Made by a program: the position numbers and the translations under genes
Source: an uncultured Lachnospiraceae bacterium
Lineage (GTDB): Bacteria; Bacillota; Clostridia; Lachnospirales; Lachnospiraceae
NCBI GenBank assembly: GCA_946554445.1
Contig: CAMNSD010000014.1
Location: forward strand, 1-64,000
Reading direction: 5' to 3'
DNA: 64,000 bases
Part shown: one piece after another, positions 53,801-62,645 of the stretch
Layout of the letters: each line of letters starts with the position of its first letter
Numbering within the stretch: position 1 is the stretch's first letter
The notes under the pieces: model-generated
What the model saw: the letters and a program-made list of their open reading frames with translations, nothing else
The model's database searches: none
What the model was told of the DNA's origin: nothing

Positions 53801-55812
53801 TAGATCAGATCCGCTTCCTGTACATCGTCCACGCTGACCTCATCCGCCGAAATACAGTTTACCTCAATCGTGAACTGATCGTAATAATTATCCTGGTCTT
53901 CCAGCGCATTGAAGACATATTCTTCAAGCCAGTTATTGCCTTTGCAGCATCGGAAATAGACAGGTGCGTTTTGCACCACCACCTCTTGGGCGTCATCATA
54001 ATTAGCATCACCTGCATAAGCCATCTGGAGATTATATTCGCCGTCTTCGTCTTCTTTTCCCACATATTCTAATATGGGTAAGTTAGTCGAACCGGTGTCA
54101 AACACTGCCACATCCCCGTCAGTCTCTTCATCCGCTTCTGCGCCTTCTTCCCCCTCTATCATTCCGGTAAAAGAATCATCGAAATCATATCGGTCAAGAG
54201 GAATAATCTCGCTGTCCCACTCAGACATCGCTGTCTTATCTTTGATCCGGTAAAGCACGGTATCCTCAGAAGGATTTGTCTCAAAATAAAACTCCAGGAC
54301 ATAATACCTAGAACCAGCATCTTGAGATTTTGGTTCTTCTTCCTCATCATCCGTATCACTTTCTTGATCAGAATCATCCGTATCTTCTATATCGGAATCT
54401 TCGACTTTCTCTTCTTCTCCAGATTCTTCTTCAGATTCCTCCTCAGTTTCCTCGGATTCCCCGTCTTCAATCAGCAAACGCCATACCGCATCCGCCGCCG
54501 CTGACTCGTCAGCTCCATTACTGTCGGAAGAACTACTGTCATTAGTACTTTCCGAACTATTAGAACTACTATCCTCGCTTCCGGCACTGCCGCTACTTTC
54601 GTCTCCGTTTCCGGTGTTGCCGCCATCTTCGTTTCCGGTGTTGTCATCACCTTCCCCGTTTCCGCTTCCGGTATTGTCACCGTCTCCACTTCCAGTGTTG
54701 TCATCACCTTCCCCGTCTCCGCTTCCGGTATTGTCACCGCCTTCGCCTTCATTTCCGGTGTTGTCGTCACCTTCCCCGTCTTTATCAGGATTGTCGTCGC
54801 CTTCGCCCTCCTTATCAGGGTTGTCGCCACCCTCCCCTTCTTTATCTGGATTTTCATCACCGGTACTGCCCTCCGGCTTTTTCCCCTCTTCCGGCTTATC
54901 CTTATCATCGTCCGAAGGCTTCTTATCTTCTTGCGGCAGCCCTAAGACATCCGCCTTCGTACCTACATATTCATAAGTACCATCATCGTTCTTATAATAC
55001 ACCCCTGTTGTATTAGAACAGGAACTTAAATCACCACAGTATTTTATGGTGGGAACATAACCGATCACAGCATCCGCATCATACGCAAAGGTCAGATGCC
55101 ATTCTCCACTATCCTGATTAAATTTAAAGATATCTCCTTCTATGCCTTCCTCATCTAATCCGACAGTCACAGTGCCTTTTACCAGCTTGTATTCCCCGTA
55201 TTTGCCCGCATCTTTATCAGCATCTGTAATCTTGGTCACATATGCCCTCAGCTGACCAGTCGGGGGATCTAACGGACCATCCGCCACAACGGAATCATAT
55301 AATTTGATCCAGTCCCGGCTCCCATCCAGACCATCTATCGTCCCTCCGTATGCTTCCTCGTATGCAATGGATAGAAAATCCGCATTATCAAAACCGGACG
55401 GAACAATCGCCTTGGCCAGAGCCTGCCGCTCCTCATAATCATAAAAAGCAGTATTATCATGAAAAATATCATAGATGTCTTTCTCAATCGGCGCCTGACC
55501 GCCGGTCAGATAGCCAATCGTTCCCGTGGACAGATTATAAGTCTTGGCATTAGAACCTCCCATAATATACATTGCCTTAGTAGGCGTAATGTCCAGAATC
55601 TTGAAAGGATTACCCTTATCATGTTCCTCCACAATCTCCTTCATGCCCGCAAAGGATTCCTTCGCATAGACATCATCCATATCCTGTACACGACCGACCA
55701 GCCCGTATATTCCGGTGGCCGCCACAGCGGCAGCCGTTACGGCTGCTACTGCCATAACGGCTGTTTTCTTATTCAGTTTCGGTTGCCCAATCTTCTGAAT
55801 CTTTTTCATCAT
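50803..55812 (-). CDS. Giant secreted/membrane-anchored DUF5057-like surface protein
   Basis: A 1669-aa protein. A basic N-terminus and one hydrophobic segment (about residues 19-40, AVMAVAAVTAAAVAATGIYG) form a Sec signal or anchor. The next part, NPFKILDITPTKAMYIMGGS, resembles the DUF5057 family of Lachnospiraceae surface proteins. Residues about 310-505 are a low-complexity Gly/Asp/Glu/Asn/Ser linker made of repeated GEGDDNTG-type units, and the rest is a long beta-rich region with few cysteines. No LPXTG motif, so it is not a sortase substrate. It is the last gene of the pilin-like cluster and may be its adhesin or tip partner. The family assignment is from memory of the N-terminal pattern. 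Confidence 0.7.
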   Translation of the reverse strand: MMKKIQKIGQPKLNKKTAVMAVAAVTAAAVAATGIYGLVGRVQDMDDVYAKESFAGMKEIVEEHDKGNPFKILDITPTKAMYIMGGSNAKTYNLSTGTIGYLTGGQAPIEKDIYDIFHDNTAFYDYEERQALAKAIVPSGFDNADFLSIAYEEAYGGTIDGLDGSRDWIKLYDSVVADGPLDPPTGQLRAYVTKITDADKDAGKYGEYKLVKGTVTVGLDEEGIEGDIFKFNQDSGEWHLTFAYDADAVIGYVPTIKYCGDLSSCSNTTGVYYKNDDGTYEYVGTKADVLGLPQEDKKPSDDDKDKPEEGKKPEGSTGDENPDKEGEGGDNPDKEGEGDDNPDKDGEGDDNTGNEGEGGDNTGSGDGEGDDNTGSGDGDNTGSGNGEGDDNTGNEDGGNTGNGDESSGSAGSEDSSSNSSESTNDSSSSDSNGADESAAADAVWRLLIEDGESEETEEESEEESGEEEKVEDSDIEDTDDSDQESDTDDEEEEPKSQDAGSRYYVLEFYFETNPSEDTVLYRIKDKTAMSEWDSEIIPLDRYDFDDSFTGMIEGEEGAEADEETDGDVAVFDTGSTNLPILEYVGKEDEDGEYNLQMAYAGDANYDDAQEVVVQNAPVYFRCCKGNNWLEEYVFNALEDQDNYYDQFTIEVNCISADEVSVDDVQEADLIYLEHGDGIFINSGAAIQTIAKGEGNGGLSDMPEEVALAIVNRAVTELLPVIVDYDIITSPGPSDQYKDSNYYNLARVFLKEDLAGFYENTGEKDKLADLFNNLESDDFEDNEDNDCHYVNRNIYMVNGDTPLVSDDFPKSFDGDEAKRGFREVLIAIRAENTMLKEEDWLEDEVSKARAIAYIINYSVGMIGDYRDVSILELQPSANLEPDLHVDNNEDRKTTTLYWQKKDSGESGQQIFRSTKIVDVDRVVKSVAEFNGEWADINSAYDMIFIGLDGQLLNREGRDKHTVYNDSELNGLVYHTGDTAYGKDARYDASDITEQKKEALLDYLRAGYPVVVENNCLNVKKSDGEQFRSVNTRYIADNTQMYAFLNEALDQYGDYLYTVREVRGNPEFRAQLNVVKPRIDYQDPEQASLIQSLERTEDGKYEGTILYRITGNQEQKNEDGEEGDNEEVDNTYHGDTSIHLYLDLNYDGFFAPSEELYPTGEIGGYVEGDGQVTVSFEGVESGIIPWKLEVSDANNGYRRDAMMGYFTIQGQVQLPVNVLQVLDDTENQKANLQTQFEKLNNATLSRYLEMAENKLNVKYEFETITSAQLGERIAQNGNYLNQWDVLVLGFGNSGSLGAAQDAVTAYINEGRSVLISYAGATEDTGRLGLDIALLGQSNDMTYSKLGRDGGAYYRYEGLDRDMFADPMPSLQAQKINEGSITCYPFEVGGELGSAFFSDVTTLMAPEYLLDFANNTKDSDVHVTGWYTLNDNSSEGGGGYRVSPRDARNNYYIYSKANVVYVGQNEYPYFYEKDNGEEPKDGVDECKLFVNALTAAYNAGIHNPKVDIVAGFGASATSVESIPIPFDQEFKLNADTEGGILDETVDVYFKFVDNNIAFNKVTKISFYYENGGNPDAELVLADGSINEVDFTPFGSQVWMVENNRLVEVTDGLFRQGVVYRIKAPVVALKGNDEEVSRIFIALDTRYMKGGKERHAIGTDVIALTRAQMFLLE
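54610..54870. repeat. Degenerate tandem repeat encoding the acidic linker
   Basis: Repeated units around TTCCGGTGTTGTCATCACC and GGATTGTCGTCGCC encode the GEGDDNTG/GEGGDNPDKE repeats of the DUF5057-like protein. Unit length varies between about 24 and 36 bp, so copy-number variation between strains is likely. Confidence 0.7.
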
Positions 55813-55876
55813 ACCATCTCACATACTGTTTACTTTGTTGCCGGTTTCTGATATTGTTGGTGATTTTGCTTTTACA

Positions 55877-58800
55877 CTACTTTTTGGTCCATGAATTCTT
55901 TGATCCATCCCATTGGAAAATAGCATCTATCTTATCGCCATCCCACTCTCGCCGGAAAAAGGTAACTTGATGCATACCTCCGGTTATTTCGTATTTTACC
56001 TTAACATTATGAACATACTGACCGGTTTCTGCATATTGATCATTTTGCAGATAAAGCACAAAGGAAGATAACTCCTTCTCTTCACCTGTTGCGAACGGGA
56101 AATCTCCTGCGGTTGGCGCCGGAAGATACATCTTATAAGTATTACCGCTCAACTGCAGCCCTTCCAGTGTCGCAACGAAATCTGTCTCTGAAGGCAGTTC
56201 TTTAAGACCTGCTGTTTTTGTCCACTTTGTCTGCCCTTGACTCCATGTGTAAGTACCATAAGAAACAACTTTTATCTTATGATTTTGATTCCACTCAGTT
56301 TTCATCGGCGTTTTACTAATAAATTCAATCTCGTAATCCGTTCCGTTCTTCGTACACTGCACAAGCAAGTTGGAAAGCTTCTTTGTATCACCTAAATTAC
56401 CGCTCCGATGGAGAGACAAGGAATAATATGTCTCCTGAAGGCCACCCGCTAACGGGAACGAAGGATCATCCGGCAACGGGAAATATGTCATCCACAGCCC
56501 TGATTCATATTCAAAATCCTCCACAGTAAAGAGCAATTCTTTCTCTACCGTTCCTCCTGTGCCTGGACGATGCACCCATTCCTTACCGTTCTCCTCACAG
56601 ACAAAAATACCATAAGAGTGTGTCCGCATTTTCTTATTCTGTGTGTCATACCTTACTTCAATAGGTTCCACTTCATATGTATGCTGTTTGGCAATATAGC
56701 GATAACGTACATAAGTAAACAACTCTTGATTTTGGGCATTAGACCAGCCATCCGGCATCACCAGCATAGATAACGATCCGCCAGATGTCTGCCAATCTGT
56801 ACTCTGGAGATTCGGGAACCGCACATCTCCTGCCATCTGGGACGGCAGTGGGAACAACACCTTACCCTTAAACCAGTCATCATTGATCACCATCGTAAAT
56901 TCGCTGTTAACTTCCACGTGGATAATACTGTCGTCAAACTGATAATAACGCTTTTCACGCGGCAGATTCGGAAAGTCAAATCCATCCCAGCCAATAATCT
57001 CATAATGATCTGAATCTAAGTTCTGGTACAACATACCCGGCACAATATGATATTTTCCGCAGGCACCCAGTATATCACCCTGATGTTCCAGTTTCATGAA
57101 CATACTGCCTCGGGGATCCACCGTTACCTTGCCAGCAAATTCCCGCTTTCCCTCATAGGACATCGTCCCTTCATTAAAATAATAGATTTTATTCCACTTA
57201 GAAATATCATTCCCTTCGCCCTCATAAAGGCTGTTGGTATAGTTATTCCAAACGGAATCATCCTGCACAATGTTCTCATAACCACATGGCTTTATCTGTC
57301 CGACAATACCAGTACCGTTACCCACTGAATAAATATTCACCGGATCATATGTGATATGTTCCCCTTTATAACGAACGTTTTTATACTCAAAAGTTAACTT
57401 TGGTTTATCCAGCACACTGTAATATACCTCGTTGTGCGGATATTTCGTTCCAATATATCCATAGGGCTTATTCTTATCCAGATGCGCAAAATATTCCTCC
57501 CTGATTGCCGCCGCATCATCTTCTATGACAGAACCAACCTCATGGTTATTATACTTATCACGGTTCTCTTTAGATACCGGATCTATCGCCTGCATATAGA
57601 AGGTATAGCTTCCGTTCAGATCCAGATCAAATAAGTCCGGTGCGATACGATAGTTATTACCACCGCCAATGGTAAAATAAAGCAGGACTTTATCTTTCTC
57701 TTTTCCGGTATTATCCACAACACGGACCGCTGTCACATATTTCGGATGATCCGTAGGCAGACCCGCGCGGATTTCCTCCAACAGCGTCTCCTCACCATAT
57801 TTCAAATTACCGCTGAACGGTTTGGCGTTGCTCTTACCTTTCACCGCTGTCAACTCAATGGCTTCCCCGAAAAAGTATTCACATCTGCCCTGCTCATTGG
57901 GACAAACCGAAAGAAGCGACATCGCCTGAATAACAAACTTGAAACTTCCGTCATCCGGCGTATTCGGCTCCAGATAGAACGTTGCACTGTGTTCATCCTG
58001 GGAAATCAGTTTCAGATAGTCCTTCGGTTTCCACCATGACATGGAAGGATCATATTCCTGTGGATCAACGATACGCCATGGAAAACCACTATTGTACTTA
58101 TTTCCCTCACATGAAACCTGTCTGTCCTTCTCGGTACTCTCTCCGCACGCACTGCAGGTCTCTCCGAGTCTGGGGCCATCGACATTCGTAGATATGGTAA
58201 AAGTACATCCCGGCGATATTTCATTGGGACCGTTCCCATCATCTGTGTCCGCCGATTTATACAAGCCCAAAGTTGTAACTCGTTTTATGTAAACTAAAAC
58301 CTCACAGGAAGCGTGGTTATTATCCTCGTCCACCGCATTGGTCGTAATCATCACTTTCACTGTTCCTGCCGGTTCATCATTCGCTATCTTCAGAATACCG
58401 TTCTCCTCATCAAACGGAGTTTCAAACCCTGTCCCACCGGAACCTGCGGACACGACGGACCATTTAACGCTCTTGTCCGTCACATTTTCGCCCGTCACCT
58501 TAGGCGCGGAAAAATGATATTTCTCGCCAGGCTCCAAAATCACTGCCGTTTCCCTCGCAATAATAGAGAGCGTCTTTCTCTTATTAAGCGGTCCAACTTC
58601 TGCATCATTGACCGCCACTTTATTACGGATGGTCACGTTATTGGATGTATTGTACTCTCTCTTACCATCCACAAAAGTCAGTTCCAGCTGAACAACACGC
58701 TTTTCCTCCACCTGTGTCAAGTCCACCTCGAACTTAGTCACATGCTCTGCAAGCACCACCCAACCAGAATCAGGATCTCCAATTTGCGGAAACCTGACAT

Positions 58801-59308
58801 TGATATTGCCGTTCGGATCCACGTCATCAGGAAGCACATCCAATTCTGCATAATAGAGCGTCTCTTCGGCCTTATCCCAATAGAACTGATAATGCTTGTT
58901 GCCATTTCCCGGTTCTATCGTTGGCGGAGCAGGAGTGACGCCAGGAGCCGCCGGTGCGGACTCAACAGGAACGCCATTATACATAATAAGACTCTTTCCC
59001 ACAGGTTCAAAACCAAACTCGGAATCTTTTAATACCAGCACCCCATCTGACGTAAACGTCTCATAGCCCACATAATTAACGCTTCTGGTGGTATCAATCA
59101 GGACATCCGACATCTGGTTCATGGCAAGCTGCGCTTCCTGCTGTACACTGATATCGCTGTTGGCGGAAGCATAGCTTCTGGAACCCACCACGATAAACCC
59201 AGATACCGCCACGACGACGATCGCCAGAATTGCCATTGCAATCAAAAGTTCCACTATGGTGAATCCTCTCTGATCCTTTCTCATCCTTTTATCTTCTCCC
59301 CGTAACAT
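55877..59308 (-). CDS. Giant prepilin-like protein with Ig-like and Cys-rich extensions
   Basis: A 1143-aa protein with a type IV prepilin leader: basic start, then QRG|FTIVELLIAMAILAIVVV, with the conserved Glu at +5 and a hydrophobic helix to about residue 45. The pilin part (about 45-240, PilW/GspJ-like) is followed by a bacterial Ig-like domain (about 245-345: LSIIARETAVILEPGEKYHF and ILKIANDEPAGTVKV), a segment with CSACGES and VCPNEQGRC cysteine pairs (about 385-500), and a long beta-rich C-terminus. Normal minor pilins are 150-250 aa, so most of this is grafted. It may act as a pilus-tip adhesin. An internal ATG at 59284 is an alternative start. Confidence 0.82.
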   Translation of the reverse strand: MLRGEDKRMRKDQRGFTIVELLIAMAILAIVVVAVSGFIVVGSRSYASANSDISVQQEAQLAMNQMSDVLIDTTRSVNYVGYETFTSDGVLVLKDSEFGFEPVGKSLIMYNGVPVESAPAAPGVTPAPPTIEPGNGNKHYQFYWDKAEETLYYAELDVLPDDVDPNGNINVRFPQIGDPDSGWVVLAEHVTKFEVDLTQVEEKRVVQLELTFVDGKREYNTSNNVTIRNKVAVNDAEVGPLNKRKTLSIIARETAVILEPGEKYHFSAPKVTGENVTDKSVKWSVVSAGSGGTGFETPFDEENGILKIANDEPAGTVKVMITTNAVDEDNNHASCEVLVYIKRVTTLGLYKSADTDDGNGPNEISPGCTFTISTNVDGPRLGETCSACGESTEKDRQVSCEGNKYNSGFPWRIVDPQEYDPSMSWWKPKDYLKLISQDEHSATFYLEPNTPDDGSFKFVIQAMSLLSVCPNEQGRCEYFFGEAIELTAVKGKSNAKPFSGNLKYGEETLLEEIRAGLPTDHPKYVTAVRVVDNTGKEKDKVLLYFTIGGGNNYRIAPDLFDLDLNGSYTFYMQAIDPVSKENRDKYNNHEVGSVIEDDAAAIREEYFAHLDKNKPYGYIGTKYPHNEVYYSVLDKPKLTFEYKNVRYKGEHITYDPVNIYSVGNGTGIVGQIKPCGYENIVQDDSVWNNYTNSLYEGEGNDISKWNKIYYFNEGTMSYEGKREFAGKVTVDPRGSMFMKLEHQGDILGACGKYHIVPGMLYQNLDSDHYEIIGWDGFDFPNLPREKRYYQFDDSIIHVEVNSEFTMVINDDWFKGKVLFPLPSQMAGDVRFPNLQSTDWQTSGGSLSMLVMPDGWSNAQNQELFTYVRYRYIAKQHTYEVEPIEVRYDTQNKKMRTHSYGIFVCEENGKEWVHRPGTGGTVEKELLFTVEDFEYESGLWMTYFPLPDDPSFPLAGGLQETYYSLSLHRSGNLGDTKKLSNLLVQCTKNGTDYEIEFISKTPMKTEWNQNHKIKVVSYGTYTWSQGQTKWTKTAGLKELPSETDFVATLEGLQLSGNTYKMYLPAPTAGDFPFATGEEKELSSFVLYLQNDQYAETGQYVHNVKVKYEITGGMHQVTFFRREWDGDKIDAIFQWDGSKNSWTKK

Positions 59309-59335
59309 CTTCTACACTCCCTGCTAAGACTATGC

Positions 59336-59875
59336 TTAATACGCTATCACTTGAGATTTTCCGGTCAATGGAATCATCTCAATCCGATATTTCTTACTAC
59401 CGCCTTCAACATAAATATTTTCATAAATGACGCCGCCCGCACCAGCTTTAAAACCGCCGTTGCTACGGTCAAAACGTATCTCGATCTTATCTCCTGCCTC
59501 CAACGATGTTTTCGTGACGCCGCTGGCATCATAGCCGACATACACTCTACTGGTTCCCACCTTCTGGGGTTCTTGCTCTGTCGATGTTCCATCGCTCTCC
59601 GTAATGTACATCTTCGTATATACTGAGCCTTCACTGTCCCGGTAAAGTTCCATGTAGGCATCCGACTTACCCATGGTGGTCACCTTGCAGTCACCGATAG
59701 AACGCTGGATATTATTGGCGCAGCTTTTGGCATTGGCACTGAATATCAAAACAATGGAATAGAAAACCGTACCCATAATGATCGCTATAATAGCAAGCAC
59801 AATAACCAGTTCTATCAGAGAATAGCCACTGTTATCAATATGAAGTTTGTCTTTTTTATGTAATTTTTGGTCCAA
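59336..59875 (-). CDS. Small prepilin (GspH/FimT-like)
   Basis: A 179-aa prepilin. The leader is cleaved at SG|YSLIELVIVLAIIAIIMG with Glu at +5, followed by the hydrophobic helix and a beta-rich head. One of five adjacent pilin-type or surface genes on the same strand; likely a minor pseudopilin that starts or caps fibre assembly. It lies 27 bases upstream of the giant prepilin gene. Confidence 0.82.
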   Translation of the reverse strand: MDQKLHKKDKLHIDNSGYSLIELVIVLAIIAIIMGTVFYSIVLIFSANAKSCANNIQRSIGDCKVTTMGKSDAYMELYRDSEGSVYTKMYITESDGTSTEQEPQKVGTSRVYVGYDASGVTKTSLEAGDKIEIRFDRSNGGFKAGAGGVIYENIYVEGGSKKYRIEMIPLTGKSQVIAY

Positions 59876-59967
59876 ACCCCGTTATCCTTCTTCCTGTTCC
59901 TATCTCTTCGTCCAGACATCCGATACGCTTCCATAGCTGACTTTCCAGTTATATTTACTTCTTGTAT

Positions 59968-62616
59968 TTACTTCTTGATCCAGTTCATATACCGGACAAT
60001 CTCACCGTAATCGATTATCAGATTACCGGCATCATCTACTGTCGGTGCTTCCGCGCCATTGACCATACTACCGTCCCCATTGACAAACATATCTATGGGT
60101 GTAATCGTATCATCGACATCATCCCTGTTCTTCGCTTCAAGCACCTTATAGAGATCCGTCTTATTCTGTTTGATAGATACGGTTGCCGAAGGATCGACCG
60201 TAATCTTACCTTTGGCAATAATCAGGCCGGTAAAGTTCCTATCTACCGTCACATCATCATAAGAAATAATCAGTCTTGTCTTATCATCAATATTTGACAC
60301 ACTTAACGGTTTTCTTGTCAGAATTGCCTGTAATCCGGAATCTGTTTTATAGACCACTGTATCACCATAATGATTGTCATCCAGATACTTCTCTACTTCT
60401 TTTTCCTTGATGACACTGTTAAACACATAATAATCTTTCGCCAGTTCGGGATCTGACGGCACCGTAGAGGCATCCTCCGTCAAATTAAACGTCAGTGCCC
60501 TGTAAATACCCGCAATGTCCGTCGAAAGTTGAAGCACATCCGCCTCTTCCTTTATAGCATTCGGCATTTCATCCGCATTTTCCCCTGTTTCTGTATAAGT
60601 GTCAGGATCTACCGGCGGTTTCTCTGTCCCCTCACCCTCTCCGGGCGTTCCTTCTTCTCCCCCATCAGGATTTAATGTGGCCTGGTCAAGACTGGTAAGC
60701 AACCTCACATCGCCGGCAGATGCCGCCTCGCTCACGAGGCTGTTGCCCAGAATCGTATACTTTATATCTGAATCTGGGTCATTCGTCTCAAAATTTCCTA
60801 AAAGGATACCGCCGGAAGCATAGGTATTAAAGTAGCGGTCAATCGACTCTTTATTCGCATTAAAATTATAATATTGCACGAAATAGCGTTCTGCATTAGT
60901 CTTATCCATAACCAGATAATAATAGAGCAGGTTTCCGCCCCGATAGGGCGCATAAACCTTACGGATATGCTCCATCTTCGTCACACCAAATTCACTTAAG
61001 GACTTACCGCCCAGGCGGTACACCTTCTTATTGAAGTCAACCTCTTGGAATACGCCCTTGCTTTCCCCTTCACCAGAAGCATCTGCATTGCCTGCCTCTC
61101 CAGAACCGCCCGCTTCACCGGTGCCGCTTTCATTTCCTTTTAACATTTCGTCAATGTCACTTTGTTTCTGTCCATTGATAGGATTCTGACCGATGACTGT
61201 CTCCCCGTCCAAGGTTCCAATACACTCCGCCGGCACCAGATAGGCAATCTGGCCGCCCTTGACAGCGATGGACTCACCCATCATCACCGGAACGCTCGGC
61301 TCGCGCGTCCCTGCTGCAATCTGTTCCCGATAAGCATCCGCCTCCGCTACGGTAGACGCCTGCCCGATATAGGAACGCCCCGCCAACAAGAGTCTTTTGA
61401 CGCCCGCCATATCCACGGTGGAGTTCTTACCATTGATGATAATAGCGCTGCTGGCTGAAGAATCCACCTGCCATTTTCCGTCAATCTGCGTCTCTCCCGG
61501 CCGCGCATTATAAGTAGAAACACCATACCCATAATATTCCTTGGTCAACGTAGCTTTACTGCCCGAACCGTTCAAAGACAAGTCGTTGGCCACATAAGTC
61601 TTGCTGTCCAAACTGACTGTACCGCAATCTAATGTGATATTCTGGGCATATACCCGGTTATCCTCTCCCGGCATGTTCCTGACTACAAGGGCTGCCGCAG
61701 GCCCTTTCACAAAAATATCTCCCTTAACAATCACTCTTCTGGCATTATCCAACGCTAATGAATTGGCGGGATAAATACGCAGTCCACCCTTGCCCGTATC
61801 ATCATTTCCTGCATACACACTGCCTTCCACCGTCGTAGTTCCGCCGCCTTTGACATTATTGATGTCATCATCGTCTTTGTCATCATTGATGTCACCGCCA
61901 CCTACGTCAATCCCCGAATTACCAATCAGGCTGTATTCATACAATCCGTCAATGGAACCGTCGTTTTCAAAAATCAACTTCGGCAAATCAATACAGATGT
62001 CCGTCTGCACGATGGACACCCGGTTCTGACTGTCCGTGTAAGACACGTAAATATTCTTGAGGATGATACGATTGTTATTTACCATCTCCATCACCGGTTC
62101 CTTTTTGCTCTCTCCCACCGGCGCGCCGCCTCTATCCCAAAGGGTTGCATCTACACCCTCATGAGCGGAAGATTCCAGAAAAATATCCGCATCCACATAG
62201 GTTTTCAGTTTATCTCTGTTATAAAAACCACTTCCTCTTGCAGGATCCTTCAGACTCTCAATCAGGGTATCCATATATGTGGTGGCAAATGTATTGTAAC
62301 GGTCATCCTCCGTCCCCAGACTCTCCCAGTTCGCCATCACTTCCCGATACGCCACGCCCACCGCATCTGCGGTAGTATGCTGCAGCCCCGCCATAATCTG
62401 CTCCACCACTTCCTCTGCGGAATAGAAGCTGTTCTTATTGCGGACATCAGCTACCTTGATCATATAGTTCATATACGCCATCCAAAGCAGGGTGGTGGCC
62501 AGAATCCCTATCATTGCCATGGCAATAATGACAATCACAATCGCAGATCCCCTGTTGTCGCGTCTTTTCCTGTAATTCTTATATGATTGTATGATTTTTC
62601 CGCACACTTTGTTCAT
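59968..62616 (-). CDS. Very large PilX-like protein (882 aa)
   Basis: The N-terminus NRGSAIVIVIIAMAMIGILA has the Gly-Ser cleavage position and a pilin-like hydrophobic helix, then an FYSAEEVVEQIMAGLQ segment typical of PilX-type proteins. It lacks the +5 Glu of classical pilins. The body (about 220-470) has glycine-rich beta repeats (SVYAGNDDTGKGGLRIYPAN, VIVKGDIFVKGPAAALVV) resembling a beta-helix, an acidic linker around 515-550 and further beta-rich parts. Ordinary PilX proteins are under 200 aa. Likely a minor pilin with a large surface domain. Confidence 0.75.
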   Translation of the reverse strand: MNKVCGKIIQSYKNYRKRRDNRGSAIVIVIIAMAMIGILATTLLWMAYMNYMIKVADVRNKNSFYSAEEVVEQIMAGLQHTTADAVGVAYREVMANWESLGTEDDRYNTFATTYMDTLIESLKDPARGSGFYNRDKLKTYVDADIFLESSAHEGVDATLWDRGGAPVGESKKEPVMEMVNNNRIILKNIYVSYTDSQNRVSIVQTDICIDLPKLIFENDGSIDGLYEYSLIGNSGIDVGGGDINDDKDDDDINNVKGGGTTTVEGSVYAGNDDTGKGGLRIYPANSLALDNARRVIVKGDIFVKGPAAALVVRNMPGEDNRVYAQNITLDCGTVSLDSKTYVANDLSLNGSGSKATLTKEYYGYGVSTYNARPGETQIDGKWQVDSSASSAIIINGKNSTVDMAGVKRLLLAGRSYIGQASTVAEADAYREQIAAGTREPSVPVMMGESIAVKGGQIAYLVPAECIGTLDGETVIGQNPINGQKQSDIDEMLKGNESGTGEAGGSGEAGNADASGEGESKGVFQEVDFNKKVYRLGGKSLSEFGVTKMEHIRKVYAPYRGGNLLYYYLVMDKTNAERYFVQYYNFNANKESIDRYFNTYASGGILLGNFETNDPDSDIKYTILGNSLVSEAASAGDVRLLTSLDQATLNPDGGEEGTPGEGEGTEKPPVDPDTYTETGENADEMPNAIKEEADVLQLSTDIAGIYRALTFNLTEDASTVPSDPELAKDYYVFNSVIKEKEVEKYLDDNHYGDTVVYKTDSGLQAILTRKPLSVSNIDDKTRLIISYDDVTVDRNFTGLIIAKGKITVDPSATVSIKQNKTDLYKVLEAKNRDDVDDTITPIDMFVNGDGSMVNGAEAPTVDDAGNLIIDYGEIVRYMNWIKK

Positions 62617-62645
62617 ACTTTCGCGCTCACCAACCCTTGCCCGTC

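Noticed and set aside
54159-54908. Long frames opposite or out of phase with the DUF5057-like repeat region
   Set aside because: They are products of repetitive acidic codons read in other frames.
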